DNA from: Pantoea sp.
Lineage (GTDB): Bacteria > Pseudomonadota > Gammaproteobacteria > Enterobacterales > Enterobacteriaceae
Length of the DNA: 64,000 nucleotides
Reading direction: 5' to 3'
NCBI RefSeq assembly: GCF_028283705.1
Contig: NZ_JAPWKD010000015.1
Coordinates: 124,001 to 188,000, forward strand
How positions within the stretch are numbered: the first letter of the stretch is position 1; every line of letters begins with the position of its first letter. The notes below the pieces were generated by a model, which saw only the letters and a list, made by a program, of their open reading frames with translations, was not told the DNA's origin and searched no databases. This document shows positions 39,710 through 51,694 of this stretch, piece by piece. A program made the position numbers and the translations under genes.

Positions 39710-41638
39710 ATGCCAGTAATTACTCTTCCTGATGGCAGCCAGCGCAGTTTTGATCGTCCGGTAAGCGTGATGGATATCGCGCTGGACATCGGCCCTGGTC
39801 TGGCGAAAGCCTGTATTGCCGGTCGTGTGAATGGCGAGTTGGTGGACGCAGTCGATCTGATTCATGACGATGCGCAGGTGGCGATTATCACCGCTAAAGA
39901 TGACGCAGGTCTGGAAATTATCCGTCACTCCTGTGCGCACCTGCTGGGCCATGCTATCAAGCAGCTGTGGCCGAACACCAAAATGGCGATCGGGCCGGTG
40001 ATTGATAATGGCTTCTATTATGATGTCGATCTGGAACACACCCTGACGCAGGAAGATCTGGATCAGCTGGAAAAGCGTATGCACCAGCTGGCTGAAACGA
40101 ATTACGACGTCATCAAGAAAAAAGTGAGCTGGCAGGAGGCGCGTGACGTCTTTGCCGCACGCGGTGAGAACTATAAAACCACCATTCTTGATGAAAACAT
40201 CAGCCATGATGACCATCCTGGCCTGTACCATCATGAAGAATACATCGACATGTGCCGTGGTCCGCACGTGCCGAATATGCGCTTCTGTCATCACTTTAAG
40301 CTGCAGAAAATTTCTGGTGCTTACTGGCGCGGTGACAGCAACAACAAAATGCTGCAACGCATTTACGGCACTGCCTGGGCGGATAAAAAGCAGCTGGCTG
40401 CGTATCTGCAACGTCTGGAAGAAGCGGCGAAGCGCGATCACCGTAAAATCGGTAAGCAGCTCGATCTCTACCATATGCAGGAAGAAGCACCGGGCATGGT
40501 GTTCTGGCACAACGACGGCTGGACCATCTTCCGTGAGCTGGAAGTGTTTGTACGCAGTAAGCTGAAAGAGTACCAGTACCAGGAAGTAAAAGGTCCGTTC
40601 ATGATGGACCGCGTGCTGTGGGAAAAAACCGGGCACTGGGAAAACTATAAAGAAGCGATGTTCACCACCTCTTCTGAGAACCGTGAATATTGCATCAAGC
40701 CGATGAACTGCCCAGGGCATGTGCAGATCTTCAATCAGGGTTTGAAATCCTATCGCGATCTGCCGCTGCGTATGGCGGAGTTCGGTAGCTGCCATCGCAA
40801 TGAGCCGTCAGGCGCGCTGCATGGTCTGATGCGCGTACGTGGTTTTACCCAGGATGATGCTCACATCTTCTGTACCGAAGATCAGGTACGTGATGAGGTG
40901 AACAGCTGTATCCGTATGGTGTACGACATGTACAGCACCTTCGGCTTTGAAAAAATTGTGGTGAAACTCTCCACTCGTCCGGAAAAACGTATCGGTACTG
41001 ACGAAATGTGGGACCGTGCGGAAGTGGATTTGGCGGAAGCACTGAATGAAAACCAGATTCCGTTTGAATATCAACCGGGTGAAGGTGCATTCTATGGCCC
41101 GAAAATTGAGTTCACCCTGCATGATTGCCTTGATCGCGCCTGGCAGTGTGGTACCGTTCAGCTAGACTTTTCTTTGCCGAAGCGTCTGGATGCCACTTAT
41201 GTTGGTGAAAACAATGATCGCCAGACGCCGGTAATGATTCACCGTGCGATTCTTGGCTCGATGGAGCGTTTCATCGGCATTCTGACCGAAGAGTTTGCTG
41301 GCTTCTTCCCAAGCTGGCTGGCTCCGGTCCAGGCTGTGGTGATGAATATCACCGACAGTCAGGCAGAATATGTCACCGAATTGACAAAGAAATTGCAAAA
41401 TGCGGGCATTCGTGTCAAAGCAGACTTGAGAAACGAGAAGATAGGCTTTAAAATCCGCGAGCACACATTACGTCGCGTCCCTTATATGCTGGTTTGCGGC
41501 GAGAAAGAGGTGGAAGCAGGCAAAGTTGCCGTGCGTACCCGCCGTGGTAAAGACCTCGGAAGCATGGACGTAGATGTGTTTGTTGAGAAGCTGCAACAAG
41601 AAATTCGCAGCCGACATCTTCACCAATTGGAGGAATAA
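39710..41638 (+). CDS. thrS: Threonyl-tRNA synthetase
   Basis: This class-II synthetase of 642 residues (the E. coli length) charges tRNA-Thr. The N-terminal TGS domain ([20 protein letters not shown]) is followed by the editing domain with [16 protein letters not shown], then the catalytic core with zinc ligands in [11 protein letters not shown] (Cys), [20 protein letters not shown] (His) and [16 protein letters not shown] (His), and a C-terminal anticodon-binding domain. GGATATGAA precedes the ATG. infC follows three bases after the stop, so they are cotranscribed. Confidence 0.98.
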   Translation: MPVITLPDGSQRSFDRPVSVMDIALDIGPGLAKACIAGRVNGELVDAVDLIHDDAQVAIITAKDDAGLEIIRHSCAHLLGHAIKQLWPNTKMAIGPVIDNGFYYDVDLEHTLTQEDLDQLEKRMHQLAETNYDVIKKKVSWQEARDVFAARGENYKTTILDENISHDDHPGLYHHEEYIDMCRGPHVPNMRFCHHFKLQKISGAYWRGDSNNKMLQRIYGTAWADKKQLAAYLQRLEEAAKRDHRKIGKQLDLYHMQEEAPGMVFWHNDGWTIFRELEVFVRSKLKEYQYQEVKGPFMMDRVLWEKTGHWENYKEAMFTTSSENREYCIKPMNCPGHVQIFNQGLKSYRDLPLRMAEFGSCHRNEPSGALHGLMRVRGFTQDDAHIFCTEDQVRDEVNSCIRMVYDMYSTFGFEKIVVKLSTRPEKRIGTDEMWDRAEVDLAEALNENQIPFEYQPGEGAFYGPKIEFTLHDCLDRAWQCGTVQLDFSLPKRLDATYVGENNDRQTPVMIHRAILGSMERFIGILTEEFAGFFPSWLAPVQAVVMNITDSQAEYVTELTKKLQNAGIRVKADLRNEKIGFKIREHTLRRVPYMLVCGEKEVEAGKVAVRTRRGKDLGSMDVDVFVEKLQQEIRSRHLHQLEE

Positions 41639-42482
<844 letters not shown>

Positions 42483-42499
42483 GTTTAATTTTTTTCAGT

Positions 42500-42616
42500 C
42501 CCGATAGATTTCGGGTTGCAGCAAGGCGGCAACTGAGTGAAGACCTGAGCTTACATTAGTAAGTGACTGGGATGAACGAAGGCAGCCAACGCCGCTGCGG
42601 CACGAAAGATAAAGGG
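42500..42616. repeat. ERIC element between rpmI and rplT
   Basis: The core reads GTGAAGACCTGAGCTTACAT (from 42536) then TAGTAAGTGACTGGGATGAA, close to the ERIC consensus used for the ERIC1R and ERIC2 primers (GTGAATCCCCAGGAGCTTAC; AAGTAAGTGACTGGGGTGAG). GTTGCAGCAAGGCGGCAA before it and GGCAGCCAACGC after it are also ERIC sequence. Outer limits are approximate. Confidence 0.85.
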
Positions 42617-42632
42617 AAAATTCAGAATATAG

Positions 42633-43004
<372 letters not shown>

Positions 43005-43011
43005 GTCAGGT

Positions 43012-43037
43012 AAAAAAGGGAGCTTGCTCCCTTTTTT
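43012..43037 (+). terminator. Terminator after rplT
   Basis: AAAAAAGGGAG, loop CTTG, CTCCCTTTTTT: strong stem with T-run eight bases past rplT. Confidence 0.93.
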
Positions 43038-43061
43038 ATTATCCGCAAGCCACGCAAAAGA

Positions 43062-43090
43062 TTGACATTTTACGCGCCGCGCTTTTCAAT
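43062..43090 (+). promoter_or_regulatory. pheMST promoter
   Basis: TTGACA (43062-43067), 17 bases, TTCAAT (43085-43090): a perfect -35 and a partial -10. The start would be near 43097, 28 bases before pheM. Confidence 0.7.
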
Positions 43091-43124
43091 AGTGCCGTTG
43101 AAATCATGACAAGGTAACGCAAGC

Positions 43125-43169
43125 ATGCACGCTGCTATTTTCCGTTTCTTTTTTTACTTTAGCGCCTGA
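43125..43169 (+). CDS. pheM: Phenylalanyl-tRNA synthetase operon leader peptide PheM
   Basis: This 14-residue leader [14 protein letters not shown] contains five phenylalanines, four of them in the FRFFFYF run; E. coli PheM is [14 protein letters not shown]. Ribosome stalling on Phe codons when charged tRNA-Phe is scarce should favour the antiterminator and let pheST be transcribed. AAGGTAACGC serves as ribosome site. The attenuator stem lies 48 bases downstream. Confidence 0.95.
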   Translation: [14 protein letters not shown]

Positions 43170-43216
43170 CATTCGGGGGCTTTTGCGCATAAGAAAAGAA
43201 ACGAAAAATCGCGCTG

Positions 43217-43242
43217 AAAGCCTCCCTCGTGGAGGCTTTTTT
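43217..43242 (+). terminator. pheST attenuator terminator
   Basis: AAAGCCTCC, loop CTCGT, GGAGGCTTTTTT: intrinsic terminator between pheM and pheS, the expected attenuation stem. Confidence 0.92.
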
Positions 43243-43298
43243 GTTTCTGGCGACACTACATTGGATCCACGGATCCCAACGAGAACAGACCAGCCTGA

Positions 43299-44300
<1,002 letters not shown>

Positions 44301-44314
44301 GGGCAGGTTATCCA

Positions 44315-46702
44315 ATGAAATTCAGTGAACTCTGGTTACGCGAATGGGTAAATCCAGCCCTGGACAGCGCTGCGCTGGCTGAACAGATCACCATGGCAGG
44401 TCTGGAAGTGGACGGCGTGGATGTGGTTGCCGGTGCCTTTCATGGGGTGGTAGTGGGTGAAGTGGTTGAATGTGGCCAGCATCCGAATGCCGATAAACTG
44501 CGCGTCACCAAAATCAATGTTGGCGGCGATCGCCTGCTGGATATCGTCTGTGGTGCACCGAACTGCCGTCAGGGCCTGAAAGTCGCCGTCGCCACCGTAG
44601 GCGCGGTGTTACCGGGTGACTTCAAAATCAAAGCCGCCAAACTGCGTGGCGAGCCGTCAGAAGGAATGTTGTGTTCCTTCTCTGAGCTGGGTATTTCCGA
44701 CGACCACAGCGGCATCATCGAACTGCCTGCTGATGCGCCAATTGGTACTGATATCCGTGCGTATCTGCAACTCGACGACAATACCATCGAAATCAGCGTA
44801 ACGCCGAACCGCGCCGACTGCCTTGGCATCATTGGTATTGCCCGTGATGTGGCGGTGCTGAATGGTTTACCGTTGAATGCACCGGTTATTGAGCCGGTGA
44901 AGGCCACCATTACTGATACTTTCCCGATTCGCGTTGATGCGACAGCTGCCTGCCCGCGTTACCTTGGCCGTGTCGTTAAAGGTGTCAACGTGAAGGCCGC
45001 TACGCCACTGTGGATGCGTGAAAAACTGCGCCGCTGTGGTATCCGCTCTATCGATCCGATCGTGGATATCACCAACTATGTTCTGCTGGAGCTGGGCCAG
45101 CCGATGCATGCCTTCGACCTTGACCGTATCGACGGTGGCATCGTAGTACGCATGGCGAAAGAGGGTGAAAGCCTGACGCTGCTGGACGGTAGTGAAGCAA
45201 AACTCAGCAGCGATACGCTGGTGATTGCTGATCACCATAAAGCGCTGGCAATGGGTGGCATCTTTGGTGGCGAGCATTCCGGTGTAAATGAAGAGACGCA
45301 AAACATTCTGTTCGAATGTGCCTACTTTGATCCGCTGGCGATCACTGGCCGTGCACGCCGTCAGGGTCTGCATACCGATGCTTCGCACCGTTACGAGCGT
45401 GGTGTGGACCCGGCACTGCAATACAAAGCCATTGAACGTGCTACCCAACTGCTGCTGGAGATTTGCGGCGGAGAAGCTGGCCCGGTTATCGATCAGACTG
45501 ACGCGGCTGCATTGCCGCCACGCGCCACCATCACGTTGCGTCGTGAGAAGCTGGATCGTCTGATTGGTCATGTGATTGCTGATGAGCAGGTGACTGATAT
45601 TCTGACCCGTCTGGGCTGTGAAGTGACCGTTGCCGCCGGTGAATGGCAGGCAATTGCACCGAGCTGGCGTTTCGATATGGCGATCGAAGAAGATTTGGTT
45701 GAAGAAGTCGCGCGTATCTACGGCTACAACAATATTCCTGATGTGCCGGTGAAAGCGGGCCTGGTGATGACCCAGCACCGTGAAGCAGACCTGTCGCTGA
45801 AACGTGCGAAAACCCTGCTGGTAGATAAAGGTTATCAGGAAGCGATTACTTATAGTTTCGTCGATCCGAAAATGCAGCAACTGCTGCATCCGGGCGAAGA
45901 AGCGCTGATTCTGCCGAGCCCGATTTCCAGCGATATGTCGGCGATGCGCCTGTCCCTGTGGACCGGTTTGCTGGGTGCGGTGGTGTATAACCAGAACCGT
46001 CAACAGAGCCGTGTACGTCTATTTGAGAGCGGTTTGCGCTTTGTTCCTGATACTCAGGCCGATCTCGGTATCCGTCAGGATCTTATGCTGGCGGGCGTGC
46101 TGAGCGGAAATCGCTATGAAGAGCATTGGGATCTGGCGCGTCAGACGGTTGACTTCTATGATTTAAAAGGCGATTTAGAGTCGCTGCTGGATTTAACTGG
46201 CAAACTGGATGAGATTTCTTTCCGCGCAGAAGCGAATCCTGCCCTGCATCCGGGACAAAGCGCCGCAATTTATTTACGCGACGAACGAATCGGATTTATC
46301 GGGGTGGTTCATCCGGAACTGGAACGTAAGCTGGATCTCAACGGCCGCACCTTAGTGTTTGAACTGCTTTGGAATAAGGTCGCAGACCGCGTCCTGCCTG
46401 ACGCGCGCGAGATTTCACGCTTCCCGGCGAACCGTCGCGATATCGCTGTGGTAGTGGCTGAAAACGTGCCCGCAGCAGATATCATCGCAGAGTGTAAGAA
46501 AGTTGGCGTAAATCAGGTAGTTGGCGTAAACTTGTTTGACGTGTACCGTGGTAAGGGCGTAAACGAAGGTGAAAAGAGCCTTGCGATTAGCCTGATTTTG
46601 CAGGATACCAGCCGGACACTCGAAGAAGAGGAGATTGCCGCGACCGTTGCCAAATGTGTTGCGGCATTAAAAGAGCGATTCCAGGCAACCTTGAGGGATT
46701 GA
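44315..46702 (+). CDS. pheT: Phenylalanyl-tRNA synthetase beta subunit
   Basis: This 795-residue subunit binds tRNA-Phe and edits mischarged Tyr. The EMAP/OB-like tRNA-binding domain ([20 protein letters not shown]) comes first, then the B3/B4 editing domain, B5 ([20 protein letters not shown]), the inactive synthetase-like fold and the C-terminal ferredoxin-like anticodon-binding domain ([20 protein letters not shown]). Its length equals E. coli. ihfA starts four bases after its stop. Confidence 0.98.
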   Translation: MKFSELWLREWVNPALDSAALAEQITMAGLEVDGVDVVAGAFHGVVVGEVVECGQHPNADKLRVTKINVGGDRLLDIVCGAPNCRQGLKVAVATVGAVLPGDFKIKAAKLRGEPSEGMLCSFSELGISDDHSGIIELPADAPIGTDIRAYLQLDDNTIEISVTPNRADCLGIIGIARDVAVLNGLPLNAPVIEPVKATITDTFPIRVDATAACPRYLGRVVKGVNVKAATPLWMREKLRRCGIRSIDPIVDITNYVLLELGQPMHAFDLDRIDGGIVVRMAKEGESLTLLDGSEAKLSSDTLVIADHHKALAMGGIFGGEHSGVNEETQNILFECAYFDPLAITGRARRQGLHTDASHRYERGVDPALQYKAIERATQLLLEICGGEAGPVIDQTDAAALPPRATITLRREKLDRLIGHVIADEQVTDILTRLGCEVTVAAGEWQAIAPSWRFDMAIEEDLVEEVARIYGYNNIPDVPVKAGLVMTQHREADLSLKRAKTLLVDKGYQEAITYSFVDPKMQQLLHPGEEALILPSPISSDMSAMRLSLWTGLLGAVVYNQNRQQSRVRLFESGLRFVPDTQADLGIRQDLMLAGVLSGNRYEEHWDLARQTVDFYDLKGDLESLLDLTGKLDEISFRAEANPALHPGQSAAIYLRDERIGFIGVVHPELERKLDLNGRTLVFELLWNKVADRVLPDAREISRFPANRRDIAVVVAENVPAADIIAECKKVGVNQVVGVNLFDVYRGKGVNEGEKSLAISLILQDTSRTLEEEEIAATVAKCVAALKERFQATLRD

Positions 46703-46706
46703 ACCT

Positions 46707-47009
46707 ATGGCGCTTACAAAAGCTGAAATGTCAGAGTACCTGTTTGAAAAGCTCGGGCTGAGCAAACGCGACGCCAAAGAGTTGGTCGAGCTATTTTTTG
46801 AAGAGGTTCGCCGCGCGTTGGAAAACGGAGAACAGGTTAAACTGTCCGGATTTGGTAATTTTGATCTGCGTGACAAAAACCAGCGTCCGGGTAGAAACCC
46901 GAAAACCGGGGAAGATATTCCAATTACGGCCCGCCGTGTGGTGACCTTCCGTCCCGGTCAGAAGTTGAAAAGCCGCGTCGAGAACGCGTCACCCAAGGAT
47001 GCTGACTGA
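46707..47009 (+). CDS. ihfA: Integration host factor alpha subunit
   Basis: IHF-alpha forms the DNA-bending heterodimer IHF with HimD. The 100-residue protein [20 protein letters not shown] matches E. coli IhfA; the intercalating proline lies in the beta-arm [20 protein letters not shown]. It is cotranscribed with pheST, and the context (pheST-ihfA) is that of E. coli. IHF also assists many sigma-54 promoters, potentially including the ast promoter upstream in this window. Confidence 0.98.
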   Translation: MALTKAEMSEYLFEKLGLSKRDAKELVELFFEEVRRALENGEQVKLSGFGNFDLRDKNQRPGRNPKTGEDIPITARRVVTFRPGQKLKSRVENASPKDAD

Positions 47010-47021
47010 TTTCAGTAAAAC

Positions 47022-47050
47022 AAAAAGGCCGCGCTTAGCGGCCTTTTTTA
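47022..47050 (+). terminator. Terminator after ihfA
   Basis: AAAAGGCCGC, loop GCTTA, GCGGCCTTTT with two more Ts after the stem. Confidence 0.92.
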
Positions 47051-47204
47051 TTTTGGTTAGAAAATCAACGTTCTCCATGCTTTTTCCACAATGTCAGGAT
47101 TTCGTCAGTGCGCAGAAAATAGCATGAAAATCGGCACTTACTGATAGTGACCTCTTCCGCGCTTTTGTTATAACAGCGGCAACACAAAACAAGAGGTTAA
47201 GCTG

Positions 47205-47585
47205 ATGAAAAAGACAGCACTTTTATTAAGCATCCTGTTAGGGTTGCCGCTGCTCGCCAATGCGAATGTTTCCGTAAATATCAACACCCCGGGCGTATCG
47301 ATTCATATCGGTGACCAGGATAAACGTGGTTACTTCTGGGATGGTTATGACTGGCGTTCACCGTCATGGTGGCAGCAACACCACAACCGCCGCGTCGGTA
47401 CCAAAGGCCCGCACGGTTACTGGAACGGTAACGGCTGGCAGGCACAGCATCCGGGCAATAAAGCACCGCAGCAACGTGCGCCGCAGCACGATAACAAGCC
47501 GCAGCACGATAACAAACCTCAGCAACAGCCGAAGCATGACCAACGTGACAACCACAATGGTCAGCCGATTCCGCCACGGAATTAA
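47205..47585 (+). CDS. DUF2502 (YpeC-like) secreted small protein
   Basis: This 126-residue protein has signal peptide MKKTALLLSILLGLPLLANA. The mature N-terminus carries the DUF2502 pattern VSIHIGDQDKRGYFWDGYDW seen in YpeC. The C-terminal 45 residues are Gln/His/Pro/Asn-rich and include the tandem unit PQHDNK twice, coded by two nearly identical 18-base units (47481-47516). The function is unknown; a metal-binding role for the His-rich tail is only a guess. It is inserted between ihfA and btuC, which are adjacent in E. coli. Confidence 0.8.
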   Translation: MKKTALLLSILLGLPLLANANVSVNINTPGVSIHIGDQDKRGYFWDGYDWRSPSWWQQHHNRRVGTKGPHGYWNGNGWQAQHPGNKAPQQRAPQHDNKPQHDNKPQQQPKHDQRDNHNGQPIPPRN

Positions 47586-47686
47586 TGCCTGATCCTGCGG
47601 CGTCGCCCTGACGCCGCAATCGTGACCTTTCTTTTTGCTGTAATCTCACTACAATCAAATCTCTGTTTTCTCAGCCAATCTTATTT

Positions 47687-48670
47687 ATGACTCTGCTGGA
47701 TCAGCTGGGCCGCCGGGCAGATCGCCGCAGCCAACGCTGGCTTATTGCGCTCTGCGCGTTACTTATCATCCTGATGGTTATCAGCCTGTGCGCAGGCGAT
47801 AGCTGGATTGCGCCAACGCGCTGGTTCTCCAGCGATGCGAAGCTGTTTGTCTGGCAATTACGCTTGCCCCGTACGCTGGCGGTGCTACTGGTGGGCGCAG
47901 CGCTGGCAGTATGCGGAGTCGTGATGCAGGCGCTGTTCAACAATCCGCTGGCTGAGCCGGGGCTGCTTGGGGTGTCCAATGGTGCCGGTATTGGCCTGGT
48001 GCTTGGCGTGATGCTCGGTAATGGCTCATTATGGAGTCTGGCGCTGGCAGCAATGGCCGGGGCGCTGGTGATTACCCTGATCCTGCTACATTTCGCCCAT
48101 CGCCATCTTTCCGTCAGTCGTCTGCTGCTGACCGGTGTGGCACTGGGCATTATTTGCAGCGCAGTCATGACTTGGGCGGTTTATTTCAGCACCAGCCTAG
48201 ACCTGCGCCAGCTAATGTACTGGATGATGGGCGGTTTTAGCGGCATCGACTGGCGCTATGGCTGGATGATGCTGGCGTTAATCCCCGCCATCCTTGCGCT
48301 GATTGCGACAGCGCGCGTGCTCAACCTGCTGGCATTGGGAGAAACATCTGCACGTCAGCTGGGATTACCGCTGTTACTGTGGCGCAATCTGCTGGTGCTG
48401 ACCATGGGCTGGCTGGTAGGGGTCAGCGTGGCGATGGCCGGTGCCATTGGTTTTGTCGGGCTGGTGATCCCGCATCTGTTGCGGTTGAGTGGCTTTAGCG
48501 ATCACCGCTATCTACTGCCAGCCGCCGCGCTCGCCGGTGCGGTGGTGTTGCTGGGCGCGGACATCATCGCCCGGCTGGTACTGACTTCAGCTGAATTGCC
48601 GATTGGTGTGGTCACGGCCACACTCGGTGCTCCGCTCTTTATCGTGTTATTAGTAAAATCCTCGCGCTAG
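47687..48670 (+). CDS. btuC: Vitamin B12 ABC transporter permease BtuC
   Basis: BtuC is the inner-membrane permease of the BtuCDF cobalamin importer, of the FecCD family, with about ten helices in 327 residues (E. coli 326). Landmarks are [40 protein letters not shown] and [17 protein letters not shown] (the L-loop helix that contacts BtuD). The ATG at 47687 lacks a strong ribosome site. It leads the btuC-btuE-btuD unit; no cobalamin riboswitch was recognised. Confidence 0.95.
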   Translation: MTLLDQLGRRADRRSQRWLIALCALLIILMVISLCAGDSWIAPTRWFSSDAKLFVWQLRLPRTLAVLLVGAALAVCGVVMQALFNNPLAEPGLLGVSNGAGIGLVLGVMLGNGSLWSLALAAMAGALVITLILLHFAHRHLSVSRLLLTGVALGIICSAVMTWAVYFSTSLDLRQLMYWMMGGFSGIDWRYGWMMLALIPAILALIATARVLNLLALGETSARQLGLPLLLWRNLLVLTMGWLVGVSVAMAGAIGFVGLVIPHLLRLSGFSDHRYLLPAAALAGAVVLLGADIIARLVLTSAELPIGVVTATLGAPLFIVLLVKSSR

Positions 48671-48710
48671 CTGCGGCTGGCTCCCTTTGTATTCACAACA
48701 GGAATTGACA

Positions 48711-49253
48711 ATGAGCATTTATCAAACAGAACTGGTGACGCTTGATGGTGAAAAAACCACACTGGCGCAGTGGCAGGGTAAGGTCCTGCTGGTGGTGAAT
48801 GTGGCGTCGAAATGTGGCCTGACACCGCAGTACGAACAGCTGGAAGCGTTGCAAAAAGCCTGGCAGGCAGAAGGTTTCAGTGTGCTCGGTTTCCCGTGCA
48901 ACCAGTTTCTGGAGCAGGAACCGGGTAGCAGTGAAGAGATCAAAACCTTTTGCAGCACCACCTATGGTGTGACTTTCCCCATGTTCGAAAAAACCGATGT
49001 CAATGGTCCGGCACGTCATCCGTTGTATAGCCAACTGGTGGCCGCACAACCGGAAGCGTTGCGTCCGGAAGGCAGCGGATTTTATGAGCGTATGGAGAGC
49101 AAAGGCCGTGCGCCGAAAACCCCTGGCGATATCCTGTGGAATTTCGAAAAATTCCTGATTAACAAACAGGGTGATGTCGTGGCGCGTTTTGCCCCGGATA
49201 TGACCCCGGATGATGCGACCATTATTACCCGCATCAAGCATGCGCTGGCGTAA
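48711..49253 (+). CDS. btuE: Thioredoxin/glutathione peroxidase BtuE
   Basis: This 180-residue glutathione-peroxidase-family enzyme reduces hydroperoxides. The catalytic tetrad segments are VASKCGLTPQYEQLE (Cys instead of selenocysteine), GFPCNQFLEQEPGS (Gln) and DILWNFEKFLI (Trp, Asn). Although encoded between btuC and btuD, it is not needed for B12 transport in E. coli. The start MSIYQTELVTLDG (48711) was chosen because ACAGGA is properly spaced; the longer frame is not. Confidence 0.95.
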   Translation: MSIYQTELVTLDGEKTTLAQWQGKVLLVVNVASKCGLTPQYEQLEALQKAWQAEGFSVLGFPCNQFLEQEPGSSEEIKTFCSTTYGVTFPMFEKTDVNGPARHPLYSQLVAAQPEALRPEGSGFYERMESKGRAPKTPGDILWNFEKFLINKQGDVVARFAPDMTPDDATIITRIKHALA

Positions 49254-49256
49254 TCG

Positions 49257-50003
49257 ATGCTGATGCAGTGCCAGGGTGTCAGCGTCAAAGGACGTCTGGC
49301 CCCCGTTGACCTTCATCTGCAGACGGGTGAGCTGGTCCATCTGGTTGGGCCGAATGGGGCAGGGAAGAGTACCCTGCTTAACGTGCTAGCGGGATTATTG
49401 CCCGCTGCCGGGGAGATACGCCTCTCCGGCCAGCCATTAGAGCAGTTTAACGGCGCGGCGCTGGCCCAGCAGCGTGCCTGGTTGCCGCAGCAGCAACCAC
49501 CGCCCGGTCAGATGCCGGTGTGGCATTATCTGCGTATGCATTTATTGCAGGTGACGCCGGAGACGGACCGGGTGTTGGTGCTAATCCTTGAACTGATGGG
49601 TTTACAGGACAAGCTGATGCGCCACCTGACGCAACTTTCTGGTGGCGAGTGGCAACGGGTGCGGCTGGCGGCAGTGGCGCTGCAAATTCATCCGGCGATT
49701 AATTCGCGTGGCAGGTTGTTGATTCTGGATGAACCCATGAGCGCACTGGATGTGGCGCAGCAGCGTGCGGTCGATACCTTACTGGCGCAGCTGTGCCAGG
49801 CGGGAATTAGCGTTGTTGCCAGCGGCCACGACCTTAACCATAGCCTGCGTCATGCCGGGCGGGTGTGGCTGATGCATCAGGGAGCGATGGTGGCACAGGG
49901 TACGGCTGACAACGTGCTGACGGCTGAACAACTCGGCCCACTCTACCAAATCGATTTCCAACGCATCGAAACACCGCAAGGGGCGCTGTTACTGGTGTCC
50001 TGA
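49257..50003 (+). CDS. btuD: Vitamin B12 ABC transporter ATPase BtuD
   Basis: BtuD is the ATPase of BtuCDF. The 248 residues hold Walker A VGPNGAGKSTLL, the Q-loop in WLPQQQPPPG, signature LSGGEWQRVRLA, Walker B RLLILDEPMSALD and the switch His in ASGHDLNH. It begins three bases after the btuE stop without a clear ribosome site of its own, so translation is probably coupled. The gene order btuC-btuE-btuD is that of E. coli. Confidence 0.95.
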   Translation: MLMQCQGVSVKGRLAPVDLHLQTGELVHLVGPNGAGKSTLLNVLAGLLPAAGEIRLSGQPLEQFNGAALAQQRAWLPQQQPPPGQMPVWHYLRMHLLQVTPETDRVLVLILELMGLQDKLMRHLTQLSGGEWQRVRLAAVALQIHPAINSRGRLLILDEPMSALDVAQQRAVDTLLAQLCQAGISVVASGHDLNHSLRHAGRVWLMHQGAMVAQGTADNVLTAEQLGPLYQIDFQRIETPQGALLLVS

Positions 50004-50077
50004 AGGGCAATGCCTTGCACGGGATAGGCTTTTGCCGCTAAAGTATTGCTCGGGCAACGGATTTAAGGATTTTTCTG

Positions 50078-50536
50078 ATGCGGCTGATGATTCTGATACT
50101 GGCATTACTGCTGGTGGGCTGTAGCCATCATGCGCCGCCGCCCAATGGTCGCTTGTCTGATTCCATTACCGTCATCGCTCAACTTAACGACCAGCTTAGC
50201 AACTGGCACGGTACTCCTTATCGCTACGGTGGACTCAGCCGGGGCGGTGTCGATTGCTCTGGTTTTGTTTATCTCACCTTCCGCGATAAATTCGATCTGC
50301 AATTACCGCGTTCTACCGATGAGCAAAGTGATATCGGCACCCGAATTGATAAAAATGATCTCTTACCTGGTGATTTAGTCTTCTTCAAAACCGGGAGCGG
50401 TGAGAATGGCTTACATGTTGGCATTTATGATACCGATAACACCTTCATTCATGCTTCAACCAGTCAGGGTGTCATTCGGTCATCGCTGGATAATGTTTAC
50501 TGGCGGAAAGTCTTCTGGCAGGCTCGTCGTATTTAG
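50078..50536 (+). CDS. nlpC: NlpC/P60-family lipoprotein endopeptidase NlpC
   Basis: This 152-residue putative cell-wall endopeptidase of family C40 is anchored as a lipoprotein (MRLMILILALLLVGC, lipobox LVGC). The catalytic Cys is in GVDCSGFVYL, His in LHVGIYDTDN and a third polar residue, His, in FIHAST. It follows btuD, as in E. coli. AAGGATTTTTCTG is the ribosome site. The substrate would be peptidoglycan stem peptides in the periplasm. Confidence 0.95.
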   Translation: MRLMILILALLLVGCSHHAPPPNGRLSDSITVIAQLNDQLSNWHGTPYRYGGLSRGGVDCSGFVYLTFRDKFDLQLPRSTDEQSDIGTRIDKNDLLPGDLVFFKTGSGENGLHVGIYDTDNTFIHASTSQGVIRSSLDNVYWRKVFWQARRI

Positions 50537-50852
50537 ATCCTATTTACCTTATACGCTCGTTTAGCCAAAATCCTGCTGCTGATTTCTGTACTTAAATTAA
50601 ATTTCTTAGCCCCAAAAATGCTCTTTTTTAAAATGGCACTTTACCCCAGGGGCATTTAATACTATCTATAATGCCTTAATGTAATTAATCGGTATGGATA
50701 ATGTTCGTTGGTTATTTGGCTTAAGGATTATTTCAGCATGAAAAAGACGCAATCAGGCATAAAAGCAACTGTCTTCTAACGTTTGCTCCTATTGCCTGAG
50801 CGTTTTCATTGATATACGATGCGCCAATCGCCACTGCTTCTGGCTGTTAAAA
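50537..50852. promoter_or_regulatory. nlpC-rflP gap with mini-ORF and nested hairpin
   Basis: This 316-base AT-rich gap contains a 13-codon frame MKKTQSGIKATVF (50738-50779) preceded by TTAAGGAT at 50721-50728. It overlaps a nested hairpin: TCAGGCA (50753-50759) with TGCCTGA (50793-50799), and inside it AGCAA with TTGCT, followed by GCGTTTTC. The arrangement resembles a leader peptide with attenuator but could be chance. rflP starts 73 bases further on. Confidence 0.4.
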
Positions 50853-51596
50853 ATGAAAGTTCATTTATCTGCCGACTATCAGTCGGAAACCTGGTTTTAT
50901 CCAGCCTATTCATTAGCGGGTCAGTTAACTGCGGTTGAACTGGTTACGCAATTTGTCCACGACAGTGCTCCAATCACGCTGCCGCAGGATTTGCTATTGC
51001 CGCAATTAGACGATGCACAGCAATTGCGCCTGTTGCAAAGCCAGCTGACAGTGCTGGAAAAGTATCGTGACTTTTTTGAGTTAAATCAAATTACCGCGTT
51101 GGTTCGTATTGATGATTCAATGGCGGAAACGCTGCTGGCGAGTGAATTTCTGTTAAGAAAATTCAAACAATTGGCGTTTATTGTTTTGGATATCAGTGAA
51201 ACATTTCCCCAATTATCGCAGGGGAAATCGCATCCGCTTTTGAGTGCACTAAAAAGTGAATTTCGTTTATCGCTTTCACAATTCGGTGCCGGAGCGACCC
51301 CGGCAAATGCGGTTTATGATAATCTTTTTAGCGTGTTAAAACTGGATAAGAACTTTATTCAGGGACTGGCGAAACGTGCATCTTTTATACCCTTTATTCA
51401 GACGGTTATAGACAATTTCGGCAGCAATGCATCGCAGATTATTATTTGCGGTATTGATGATGCCACCATGCTGGAGAAAGTGACGGAATTGAGTGGTGCC
51501 CACCTGCAGGGCAGCCTGTTTCCGGTGGTCAAAGCCGAACGCTTAAACGATCTGATATATCCCGACATTACCCTGACCTCTCCGTCACAGCAGTAA
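50853..51596 (+). CDS. rflP: Degenerate EAL protein, anti-FlhDC factor RflP (YdiV)
   Basis: This 247-residue protein resembles the EAL phosphodiesterase fold but lacks its catalytic residues: the EAL motif position reads AVELVTQF. It aligns with E. coli YdiV/RflP (VELITHF; VYDNLFSVLKLDKNFIQGLA; LQGSLFPVV near the C-terminus) and sits at the same place, between nlpC and selO. YdiV binds FlhD4C2 and directs it to ClpXP, repressing flagellar genes when nutrients are poor. No Shine-Dalgarno is apparent before the ATG, so translation may be weak. Confidence 0.87.
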   Translation: MKVHLSADYQSETWFYPAYSLAGQLTAVELVTQFVHDSAPITLPQDLLLPQLDDAQQLRLLQSQLTVLEKYRDFFELNQITALVRIDDSMAETLLASEFLLRKFKQLAFIVLDISETFPQLSQGKSHPLLSALKSEFRLSLSQFGAGATPANAVYDNLFSVLKLDKNFIQGLAKRASFIPFIQTVIDNFGSNASQIIICGIDDATMLEKVTELSGAHLQGSLFPVVKAERLNDLIYPDITLTSPSQQ

Positions 51597-51694
51597 ACCT
51601 TTCGTCTGTCGCCCCGGTAATGCCCGCGTTACAATAGCCATTGATTCTCAAACCAATCGTGGTGTCTGAACACTGAGTACCTCGCGGAGTGACT

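Noticed and set aside
39656..40795. 379-codon open frame on the minus strand inside thrS
   Set aside because: It lies entirely opposite a certain gene, has no ribosome site and resembles no family; high-GC codon bias explains it.
44867..46003. 378-codon open frame on the minus strand inside pheT
   Set aside because: Shadow of pheT with low-complexity composition and no recognisable motif.
47586..47686. Cobalamin riboswitch upstream of btuC
   Set aside because: The gap is only about 100 bases and shows no B12-box-like sequence.
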